Origin: Ascoidea asiatica
Taxonomy: Eukaryota > Ascomycota > Saccharomycetes > Ascoideales > Ascoideaceae
Length of the DNA: 64,000 nucleotides
Direction: 5' to 3'
Assembly: GCA_001600695.1 (NCBI GenBank)
Contig: BCKQ01000007.1
Location: 62,001 to 126,000, forward strand
The notes below the pieces were generated by a model. The model was not told the origin of the DNA, did not search any database, and saw nothing but the letters and a program-made list of their open reading frames with translations. This document shows positions 29,932-40,591 of the stretch, one piece after another. Numbering within the stretch: position 1 is the stretch's first letter; every line of letters starts with the position of its first letter. The translations under genes were made by a program, and so were the position numbers.

Positions 29932-30918
29932 TTTATATAATATATTATATTATGAATAGAAATATGATTGTAATATGATTGAAGTTTGATAATTGTTTTA
30001 TATTATATTAATATTTTGTATATTTATGATAAGGATTATAATTGACTTCGGTTAATTTTAATTTGAAATATAAAACAAAGAAGATAATTTCTTATTTAAA
30101 TAAATTCTTTTCAATAATCAATTCAATTATATCTTGTTCTACTTTTAGCATTATGAATTGATATGAAATAGTATGAAATAGTATGAAATAGTGAAATATT
30201 ACTACAATAATGATGATTTTCATTACTATTTACCAGTAAACACCAACAAAACACTGCTCTTTTCTTGGCTATATTTATTTTTGCAAAATTGGCTTGTTTT
30301 AAAACAGCCAACAGTTGTCACTTCTGCGGCGTGTAAGCTGCACGACTGCGCTTTTATTGGCGCAGAAGCAAACACCGGCGCAATACCATTGGCTGGCCTC
30401 TCGGCAATTCACTTCTTTTGTTCTTTTTTTTGCGGTTTGAAATTAAAATGAGAAGAAATTGCAGCCAAAACGTGGCTGTGCTCTGGGCCTTCATCATTCG
30501 GTTTTGTGGTTTTGCGCAGCTCAACCGGGCGCTTTTGCGCGCTTCTTCTTATTTTTTTTGTCTTTTGTTTCTGTGCCGGCCTCGCAAACTTTTTCCTGCA
30601 AACTTTTTCCCGCAAACTTTGCTGCAAAACGCGGCTTGGAATTTCATTTACGGCAAAAACACTCCAGAAATAAACAAAAACAAACAAAAGAAGCCAGAGA
30701 ATTTTAAAATGATTAAAATTAATTGCATGGCACGTGGCATATGTGAGACCATGTATTTGGATACTATATATAAATACAATTTAAATACTATATCCTTAGC
30801 TCTTATACTGTATATTTTACTTATTTCCTAAAAGGGTATTTATTCAATTATACTCTACAGTATAATAAATAGTTTAATGAAATATTTATTCAATCATATA
30901 ATTATTATATTAATAAAA
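29932..30918. promoter_or_regulatory. Upstream region of the RVxF protein, with GC-rich island
   Basis: 987 bp between the start of the 29931 gene and the SIN4 stop. GTATGAAATA repeats (about 30168-30192), a GC-rich island (about 30300-30660), a CACGTG (30731-30736), TGAGACCAT (30744-30752), and TATACTGTATA (30804-30814). ORFs of 60-137 codons on both strands overlap the island but use codons unlike the neighbours and are not accepted. Confidence 0.5.
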
Positions 30919-32941
30919 TCAATTAGTCCAACTACCTCCACAAATACATGACATTCTATATTGAACTGTCCAAAGATTATTAAATTCTTTATGTTTATAT
31001 TTTTCAATTTTTTGAAAATTATCATGAACTGGTGAACATAATCCACATCTTGTACATTTTCTTAATTTTATACCAATACAATCATCTGAAATTAAAATTT
31101 TTCTTAAAAAATCAATTTTTTCTCCATTATATTTATCTAAACTATTATTTGAATAAAAATTATAATTATCTAATCCTAACCATTCCGTATTATAAAAAAA
31201 TATTTTTTCTTTATCAAAACTTTTATACATTATATTACGTAAATCTTTTAACATAATTGTAACAATTGGAAATAATCCTTGTTTAATTTGTGATTGACAA
31301 ATTATATCTTGTTCAATTTTTATTTTTTCTAATTCTTCTAATGTTTTTTTTTTCTCAATTAAATTTTTATCATTTAAACAAATTAAATTAATTTTTTTAT
31401 TAATATCTTCATTAATAATTTTATTTGCATTATTATCAAATTCAATTAAAAATTTCTCAAATTCTTTTAAATTAATTATTGACATATTAATTAAATCATT
31501 AATTTTTTTTTTTGCAATTATTATTGGTTGTTTAAATTCATTTAAAATATGATTTGATAAATTTATTATTTCCGGTTTTAAATTTATTACATTCATAAAT
31601 TTTTGAAAACTAAAAATATATTGAATAGATTTAATTAAAAATGATCTTGGAATTTTTCCAATTAATAATGGAAAAATTAATTTATTTGCTAATAATTCTC
31701 TTTTTTCACCTAAAGTTATAAATAAAAGAAATTGTTGATTTAATAATATTACATAATCAATACACCATCTAATTAATCCAATTGTTGATAATATTGTTTC
31801 TGAAATATAATTAATATCTCCTCTACCAAATGATGTGTTTTTTTGTTCTAATTTTTTCATTGACATTGATAATGTTTTTATTGAAAACATTAATCCAAAT
31901 GGTATTAACATTAAATTTGTTAAAGCCCATGAAATTTTTGAACTTTGTGTTCTTTCCCAATTTTTTAAAGTACCTAATGATATTTGTATATGTAATAATT
32001 TTTGTAAAGGTAAACTTGCAAATAATTTTTCAATACGTTCAAGTGGTATAGCTAAACTAAATGATAATGTTTTATGACATTCTTGTAAAATAATTGCTGT
32101 GAAAATATCTCTTAAATTTTTTTTAAATTTATTATTTGGAAAATTTTCTTTAAAAAATTTATCAATTTTTATTAAATCATTTTGAATAACTGCAATTAAA
32201 TCATCACTATCAATTTTTGAAACAAATGAACTACTACTTTGTCTTGCAATTGCAACAGCAACTGCTAATCTTTCTTTTGGTGAAGGCCAATAAATTTCTT
32301 TTGAGAAAACTCTTTCTGCTATATTTAAATGAAGTTTAAAATCTATTGATGATAATGAAACATATGAAAGTAAATTTGGTGAAAAACAACAATAAATTGG
32401 CTTAAAGTTTATATTTGATAATTTAAATCCAACATCAAATAAACTTCCAATAGTATTTGGTAATTGAAAATCTAATTGATTCTCATTTTCATTTTCATTA
32501 TCTTTATCTTTATCTTTATCTTTATCTTTATCTTTATTTTTATCCTCAATTTTTAAAGTTAATTTTGGATCAATCAATTTTAAAGTATTTCTATCTCTAA
32601 TTTCAATTTCACCATTAATAAAACAAAAATATAATAATGTAAAAGTTATATCTGTTCCAATTGATAATAATGGTAAAAATGAATTTATTATATTTTTTTT
32701 AACAAGTGTATGATCTCCTTTATTCGATATTTTTTCAAAATTATTACTATTATTATTTATATTATTATCTTCATTTTCAATTTCATTTTCAATTGTAGAA
32801 TTTATATTTATAGTTGTTAAACCATTTTCTTTATTTAAATTTTCAATCCAAGAAGAATTAGAATTATTAAAATCTATTTGACTTCCTGCAAAAATAGTAG
32901 AACAAGTTTTATCTGAAGGAGAACTATATAAATCATAATCA

Positions 32942-32978
<37 letters not shown>

Positions 32979-34704
32979 TATTATTTTCATTATTATCATT
33001 ATTTTCATTAGAATCATCAGTTTTCTTAATTTTATCTATATTAAAACGATATGTGGTACTATTGATATTATTTTTTTGATTTTTTGAATTTAAAGAATAT
33101 AAAGATAAAAAAATATCAATTTTTGAATTATAACCATAATCTTGAATTCTTTGTGGAGAAAAAGATTTTAATAAAGTTGGATAATGAAAATTATCATTTA
33201 AATTTTTTTTTGGTATAAATTTAGATAAAATATTTTTAATTTCAAAACTTGGTGGTATTCTTTCAAGAATATCTTTACCTTTTGAAGAAATATTTTGATC
33301 TAATTTTGCTAAGAATTCCCAATTAATTTCAATTTCATAAATATTTAATAAATAATTAAATTTATTAAAAGTTGTTAAAATTATTGAAGTTTTATCTTTA
33401 AATGAAAAATCTGCTAAGGATATAAGATTATTTTTATTATTAATAACATTTTTTTCAATATTTTCATCGTTATTTTCATCGTTATTTTTATCGTTATTTT
33501 TATCACTATTTTTTGTGCTATTATTATTATATAAGTAAGTTGAAATTTTATTATAATCTAAACCATGATCACCTTGATACCATAAAATTAATTGAGAATT
33601 TTTTCTAAGACCTATACAAGCTTGTTTTCTTGAAATTGGATGAGAAACAATATCTTTAGTTGGAGAAAAACTATATAAATAAGAAGTTTTAGTTGAAGAA
33701 TATTCTAAACCATATTGTAAAGAATCAGAATTATTATGAACTTTAACAGCAGGTTTTAAATAACCTAATTTTTTATTGATATGTAACCATTCAAGAGCAA
33801 TAATATTTGAGTTGTTAGAGTTAGAGTTAGAATATTGAGAATTAAATTTTGAGTTTGAATTTGAATTTGAATTTGAAGATTGAATTTGATTTAAATAATT
33901 ATTTGAATAATCATTTGAAACATTTAAATAAAAATTATCAGGAGGAGTTTCACCTTGAAAATATAAAGTATCTTGATAAATTAATTCTAAAGAAGTTAAA
34001 CAAGAAGTTGAAAATAAAGATGGATTAATTTTTGAAGTATCTGATGGACCTGAATTTGAATTTGAATTTAAATTAGATTTAGTATTTAGATTTATTGAAG
34101 ATTTTAATTTATTATTTAAATTTGAATTTAAATTTATTGAGATTTTTCTATTTTTTTCAATTCCAGAAACTAAAATTGACATATTACCTTGATTATCAAC
34201 ACAAGCTAAATCAGTACCAGTATGACTAAATTTTATCATATTTAAAGGTTTGATTCTATTTGATTCAATCCGAGGTTTTTTATGAGGATTATTATTATTA
34301 TAATTATTATTATTGTTATTGATTTCATTATCATTTTCATTTTCAATTGATGGTTTTATTTTTGCTTTTTTCAATGATTTATTTAATGATTTATTTGGTG
34401 ATTGATTTGAAGTTTGACTTGCAGTTTGACTTGCAGTTTGACTTGAAATACTTGAAGTTTGACTTGAAGATGAATCTAACTGTAAATCATTTATAGATGA
34501 ATTTATATCAACTATTGAATAACCTTTTGGATCAGATAATTTCCATTGATTTCCATTATAACAAACTAAATGAGAAATTAATAAATTATATTGACTATTT
34601 AAATTCGGATTTGCATAGGCTATCACACCTTTAACTGACCAAGATATTTTATTTTCATTGAGGTTGGTAATAGAATTTGATAATGATGAATCTTCTTCTG
34701 ACAT
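30919..34704 (-). CDS. SIN4: Mediator tail subunit Sin4/Med16
   Basis: 1261 residues. The start (KISWSVKGVIAYANPN, 19-34) and the beta-propeller-like N-terminal half, e.g. IKFSHTGTDLACVDNQGNMSI (about 158-178), fit Med16. The C-terminus carries the family's paired-Cys end: RKCTRCGLCSPV and SCICGGSWTN at the very end. Between them is a long helical region (about 840-1180) including RLAVAVAIARQSSSSFV and LKNWERTQSSKISWALTNLMLIPFGLMF. Med16 anchors the Mediator tail, contacting activators and Med2/3/15. Length exceeds Saccharomyces Sin4 (974) owing to Asn/Ser-rich loops. Divergent from SRM1. Confidence 0.93.
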
Positions 34705-34841
34705 TAGTTTTATTATTATTATAGTACACTTTTGATATTGATATCATTTACTTCTATCATTATCATTATCATTATCATTATCATTATATTCAGAATCGAT
34801 GTTATTGCCACCATAAACACCATAAACACGAATGCCAGCAA

Positions 34842-34877
34842 TGTCTCCAGTGTCTCCAGTGTCTCCAGTGTCTCCAG
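34842..34877. repeat. Four perfect 9-bp TGTCTCCAG units
   Basis: Head-to-tail perfect copies in the SIN4-SRM1 intergenic region. Confidence 0.95.
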
Positions 34878-35457
34878 TGTTTATTGTTAATTCTTCTTTC
34901 TTCTTTGTTTTTGCTTCTTTCTTCGGTTTTCATTTCTTCGCTGCTTCCGTTGCTCGATCCGGAAAAAGGATCCATACAAGTGTAAAACACCGGCTTCCAT
35001 GGCACGGACTAGCACGGCCGGGCACGGTTTGGTTCCAAAACACGCCAAAAGCAAATTAACGCTGGATGTTGGACGTAAGTCACGGGACTGCGTGTTATTT
35101 TTTTTCTGGTTTTTAATTGATTTTACTTTAACTTAATTTGTTTGAAAAATAAACAAGGAATTTTTATAGAAAAAATGAAATGAAAACAAAGCAAAAAAGA
35201 AAACATTGTAAAAAAAATAGAGAAAATTCGCCAAAATAATACTTAAAATATATATTTAATAAATTTTAGGAAATAATAAGAAAAAAATTCATAAAAATTC
35301 ATAAATATTTGATAATTATTAAGAAAAATCAATTAAAAATTAATCTAAATTTTACATTTGATTGAATTAGAAATTTATCTTAAAAAGAATTGAAAATTTT
35401 AATAAATAGATAAATAAATAAAAATTGATATTAAAAATTCAAATAATTTAAAAACTG

Positions 35458-35512
35458 AATAATTAAATAATTAAATAATTAAATAATTAAATAATTAAAT
35501 AATTAAATAATT
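35458..35512. repeat. About six 9-bp AATAATTAA units
   Basis: Near-perfect 9-bp tandem array ending about 10 bp before the SRM1 ATG, probably in its 5' UTR. Confidence 0.9.
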
Positions 35513-35521
35513 TTTAAAAAA

Positions 35522-37531
35522 ATGTCAAGAAAGAGATTTAGAATGGCATCACATGAAGAAGATCTTGATGATTTTGAAATTAGTGAACCTGAAGAAAATG
35601 ATGAAAATATGGAGAATAATAAAAAAACAAAATTAGAAAATAGTCTGGCTACTTCAAGTACAAAAATTATAATTAAAAGAAAAAGAGGAAGACCAAAGAG
35701 TACTGCTACTAAAATAAAAGTAAATTCACATCCAAATTCAAATTCAAATTCTATATCTACAATTAAAAGATCTGTAGGTAGACCAAGATCAAAAAATTCA
35801 AATGAACCAAAAGATGTAAAAGAATCTAAAGAAGTGAAAAGTTCTCAACCTGTTAAAAAAACTAGAGGTAGAAAACCTGCTGTGAAAAAAGTAGAAGAAA
35901 AGAAAGAAGTAGAAGAAAAAGAAAAAGAAGAAGATGATGAGGATATGAATTTAGAAGAAGAGCATGTTGACGAAGAAAATCATGAAGAAGAAGAAGAAAA
36001 AGAAGCTAAAATTAGTAAGTCCAAAAAACATTTAATAAAAGAAAAAAAAGAAGAAGAAGAAGAAGAAGATGAAGAAAAAGAATCAAATAATCTTGAAGAA
36101 AAATCTAGTCCAAAAAAAAAAAAAAAAATAGTACCAATAATGAAATCTCTTTATAAACCACCCAAACCAAAAAGATCAAAAAAAATTCCATTAAATAAAA
36201 TTCCTTCTGAAAAAACTAAAACTTTAGATGTTTTTGTTTGGGGTACAGGTGATATGTGTGAACTTGGTCTTGGTCCATCTTCAAAAACAAAACAAGTTAA
36301 AAGACCAAGATTATCACCATTTTTATCAAGAGATAAAGTTGGAGTTGTTGATATAGTTGCAGGTGGTATGCATTCTTTAGCTTTAGATTCTAAAAATCAA
36401 CTTTGGTCTTGGGGTACAAATGATAGTGGAGCTTTAGGTAGAGATACAACATCTGCAGAAATTGTTCATGATATTAAAGATGATGATGATGATGATGAAG
36501 ATGGTGATTTAAATCCACTTGAATCAACTCCAGGTTTAGTTCAATTTTTACCTTATGATCCAAAAGAATATCCAAATATTAAAATTATTCAATTAGCTGC
36601 AACAGATAATTTATCAGCAATTTTATATTCAACTGGAGAAGTATTTTCTTGGGGTACATTTAGATGTAATGAAGGTATACTTGGATTTTCAGAAAATATT
36701 GAAATTCAAAAATATCCAACAAAAATTAATGATTTAATTAATATTATTCAAATTTGTTCAGGTAAAGATCATTTATTAGCATTAAATTCATCAGGTAGAA
36801 TTTATGGTTGGGGTAGTGGACAACAATATCAATTAGGTAGAAAAATTCTTGAAAGAACAAGATTAAGAACTTTAAGACCAGCATTATTTGGTTTAAAAAA
36901 TATAAAATATATTGGATCTGGAGAATCACATTCTTTCGCAATTGATATTAATGATAAAGTTTATTCATGGGGTTTAAATCAATTTGGACAATGTGGTACA
37001 GAAAAAGAACTTTATGATGGATCAGTTGTTGAAAGTCCAAAAATTATTAAAGAATTAAGTGGTAAGAATATTATTCAAATTGAAGGTGGTGAACATCATA
37101 GTCTTGCAATTAATAAAGATGGTGATATTTATGTATTTGGTAGATATGATATGAATGAAATTGGAATTTCTAAAGAACAATTAAAAAAAATTGATTATAG
37201 TTTTAAAGGAACAAATGGAGAAATTAGAGCAGTACCATTACCAACAAAATTAGAAAATGTACCAAAATTTAAAAAAATTGCAGCTGGATCACATCATTCA
37301 CTTGCAATTACCTTTGATGGAATTGTATTTTCTTGGGGATTTTGTGAAACATATGCAGTTGGATTAGGAAATTTAGATGAAGATGTTGAAATTCCAACAA
37401 GAATTAAAAATACAGCAACTCAAGAACATGATATTAAATTAATATCAGCAGGAGGACAATTTTCTCTTTCCGCAGGAAGTAGATTAACTCCAGAAGAAGC
37501 AGATAAAAGGGAAGATAATTATGAGGAATGA
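35522..37531 (+). CDS. SRM1: Ran guanine-nucleotide exchange factor (RCC1/Srm1) with N-terminal AT-hook-like motifs
   Basis: 669 residues. The RCC1 beta-propeller starts at TLDVFVWGTGDMCELGLGPS (about 234) and repeats through the C-terminus; family motifs include GGMHSLALDSKNQLWSWG, CSGKDHLLALNSSGRIYGWG, GSGESHSFAIDI and GSHHSLAITFDG. It exchanges GDP for GTP on Gsp1/Ran at chromatin, creating the nuclear RanGTP pool for transport. The 230-residue N-terminal region is far longer than in Saccharomyces Srm1 (482 residues in total). It contains three AT-hook-like cores (RGRPK 55-59, VGRPRS 85-90, RGRKP 115-119) and then Glu/Lys-rich charged tracts (about 124-210). An Asp/Glu insert lies in one propeller loop (about 317-330). 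One CTG codon at 35645. Start: the first ATG, followed by the basic SRKRFRM. Confidence 0.94.
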   Translation: MSRKRFRMASHEEDLDDFEISEPEENDENMENNKKTKLENSLATSSTKIIIKRKRGRPKSTATKIKVNSHPNSNSNSISTIKRSVGRPRSKNSNEPKDVKESKEVKSSQPVKKTRGRKPAVKKVEEKKEVEEKEKEEDDEDMNLEEEHVDEENHEEEEEKEAKISKSKKHLIKEKKEEEEEEDEEKESNNLEEKSSPKKKKKIVPIMKSLYKPPKPKRSKKIPLNKIPSEKTKTLDVFVWGTGDMCELGLGPSSKTKQVKRPRLSPFLSRDKVGVVDIVAGGMHSLALDSKNQLWSWGTNDSGALGRDTTSAEIVHDIKDDDDDDEDGDLNPLESTPGLVQFLPYDPKEYPNIKIIQLAATDNLSAILYSTGEVFSWGTFRCNEGILGFSENIEIQKYPTKINDLINIIQICSGKDHLLALNSSGRIYGWGSGQQYQLGRKILERTRLRTLRPALFGLKNIKYIGSGESHSFAIDINDKVYSWGLNQFGQCGTEKELYDGSVVESPKIIKELSGKNIIQIEGGEHHSLAINKDGDIYVFGRYDMNEIGISKEQLKKIDYSFKGTNGEIRAVPLPTKLENVPKFKKIAAGSHHSLAITFDGIVFSWGFCETYAVGLGNLDEDVEIPTRIKNTATQEHDIKLISAGGQFSLSAGSRLTPEEADKREDNYEE

Positions 37532-38244
37532 ATATAAATATAATATATTTGAATAATTTTTCTTTAAAGCAATTAATGAGTGTATTTAATGTGTTTTAAA
37601 AAGAAATCATTCAAATTTGATTATTTCCCATTCAATTTCTGTCATATTGTTTAGATTCTGATGTAATTTTAAGAAAATCAAAAAAATCAAAAAATCAAAA
37701 AAAAATTATTATGGAAAGTCACTTTTTTTTTTTGTTATTGTTGAACTTTTATTAAGAGAAGATTATCTTTTTTTATTATCTTATCCCTTTTTTATCTATA
37801 CATTTTTTTATTTTGTTTGTTTTTGTTTACTAATCTTACTTACTTATTTATTTATTCATTGAAAAAAAAAAAGTTCTAATTTTATCAGACTCTGATGATT
37901 ATTAAATTGGAGATTTTATTTAGTTTAAAAGTTGTATTATCATCATATCATTATTCTTCTTATCTTAATTTTATTGTACGTTTATTAAATATCAGTTATT
38001 TTTAATTATAATAGTTTGTAGATATGCAATATCAGTAATATAATTGTATTTGCTAGTAGAATACAGTATAAACCAAACCTCATTCCGAGTTTCCTAATTG
38101 GGATGTGCGTCCTGTAATGGGAGGGGTGTGTCCCTGAATACGTTGTCCTAAACCCACTCTATGTCCCTATTCACTTATTGCTAGCATCTATAAATACCTA
38201 GTGGTACAATTGTAATAGATAACTATACTGAATAAACATGTAAA
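37532..38244. other. SRM1 3' region and tRNA-Ser upstream flank
   Basis: 713 bp. AT-rich 3' UTR, then from about 38080 a GC-richer 160 bp block ending just before the tRNA. The block contains CCTAATTGGGA (near 38094), a TATAAATA box (near 38190) and TATACTGAATAAACA. It resembles insertion-prone tRNA 5' flanks, but I could not define LTR ends or a target-site duplication. Confidence 0.45.
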
Positions 38245-38350
38245 GGCATTGTGGCCGAGTGGTTAAGGCGAAAGACTTGAATACAACCGTTCGATTGGTT
38301 CAGGGCATCTTTTGGGATTTCCCGCGCAGGTTCGAGTCCTGCCAATGTCG
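38245..38350 (+). tRNA. tRNA-Ser (anticodon UGA) with 25-nt intron
   Basis: Acceptor GGCATTG pairs with CAATGTC, discriminator G. The anticodon stem AAAGA (38271-38275) pairs with TCTTT (38308-38312), the loop is CTTGAA plus A38 after the intron, and the anticodon is TGA. The intron is 38282-38306, directly 3' of nucleotide 37, the canonical site; its GGTTCA can pair with the anticodon TGAA as in other yeast tRNA introns. The long variable arm and T-arm GCAGGTTCGAGTCCTGC are typical of tRNA-Ser. Mature length is 81 nt before CCA. It decodes UCA. It is not a CUG-decoding tRNA. The 5' flank starts the A-box at TGGCCGAGTGG. TRL1, which seals such exon halves, lies 2.2 kb downstream. Confidence 0.95.
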
Positions 38351-38353
38351 TTA

Positions 38354-38359
38354 TTTTTT
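38354..38359 (+). terminator. Pol III terminator of tRNA-Ser
   Basis: Run of six T beginning 4 nt after the tRNA. Confidence 0.85.
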
Positions 38360-38473
38360 ACTTGTTGTTATGTAACCAATGACTAAGGGCTCCCGTGACT
38401 GTGGACTCTCTTTTTTTTGTGCTCTTTTCGCCTGGGTGGCACTGGCATCAGAAGCAGCGAGAGTCGACTCATT

Positions 38474-38481
38474 TCACGTGA
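38474..38481. promoter_or_regulatory. Cbf1 site (TCACGTGA) in MET17 promoter
   Basis: Exact palindromic Cbf1-Met4 core, 405 bp upstream of the MET17 start. Confidence 0.7.
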
Positions 38482-38534
38482 TCTTCCGTCCCCAACTTAC
38501 TTAACTTACTTAACTTACTGAATTAACTCTCATA

Positions 38535-38542
38535 AAACTGTG
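38535..38542 (+). promoter_or_regulatory. Met31/Met32 site (AAACTGTG) in MET17 promoter
   Basis: Exact match to the Met31/32 consensus AAACTGTG, close to the Cbf1 site, 344 bp upstream of the start. Confidence 0.7.
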
Positions 38543-38836
38543 AGTACTTTAAACACTCAGGGATATCAATAACTTAATAACGTAATATCAAAAGTATGGA
38601 GAACTTCAATCACCATACTGCTCTGCTCTGCTCTGCTCAACTCCTGGAAATTGAAATATAAAGATATTGATTTCCTGTGTTTTTTCTTTTCAATTATGAT
38701 TTCTCTTCAATTTCTTTTCAATTGCATTTCTTTTTATATCTAGATTTATATTGATATTTTTTATTCATATTTATTTCAATTATCATTACAACTGAAATAC
38801 TTTTATATCTTTTTGAAAAATCAAATCATTAATTTC

Positions 38837-38872
38837 ATTATAATCATTATAATCATTATAATCATTATAATC
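38837..38872. repeat. Four perfect 9-bp ATTATAATC units
   Basis: Head-to-tail array ending 13 bp before the MET17 ATG, probably in the 5' UTR. Confidence 0.95.
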
Positions 38873-38882
38873 GCTAATATAA

Positions 38883-40232
<1,350 letters not shown>

Positions 40233-40591
40233 TCTAACTTACTTGTTTATCTTATTCCCTATTTATATATTTTCTTATTAATCTTTCACTTTCAATTTAA
40301 TTTAATGTTATAATGATTTGTTTTACCAAAATTAATTTAATTTCTTCATTCACCATAATAATAACTGTAGTAATAACCGTAGTAATTTATAGTACCATCA
40401 TACTGGTTTTTTAAAAAAACACTTTTTTACCGTAAATTTCATTGTTTTTTTTTGTTTATTGAAATAAAATTAATATTTATTTCTGAATATTTCCACTTCT
40501 TTTGATTGATTTATTTCAAATCTTTTGATTCACATCCAATAATTTTAACAATTCCAACAATTCCAAATTAATTCAATTAAATCAATTAAAA
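40233..40591. promoter_or_regulatory. MET17 3' region / TRL1 promoter
   Basis: 359 bp, AT-rich. Contains AATAATAACYGTAGTA-type repeats (about 40345-40390) and T-rich tracts; no further feature recognised. Confidence 0.5.

Larger units (their letters stand above)
34705..35521. promoter_or_regulatory. Divergent promoter between SIN4 and SRM1, repeat-rich
   Basis: 817 bp. ATTATC units (about 34757-34790), four perfect 9-bp TGTCTCCAG units (34842-34877), a GC-rich island (about 34930-35095) and, just before the SRM1 ATG, about six 9-bp AATAATTAA-type units (about 35458-35512). Confidence 0.55.

Noticed and set aside
30418-30831. 137-codon plus-strand ORF and overlapping frames
   Set aside because: Frames open on both strands across a GC-rich island, with composition and codon use unlike neighbours.
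38040-38244. Solo LTR next to tRNA-Ser
   Set aside because: No TG/CA ends with matching flanking duplication could be placed and no second copy is in the window; kept only as a question in the findings.
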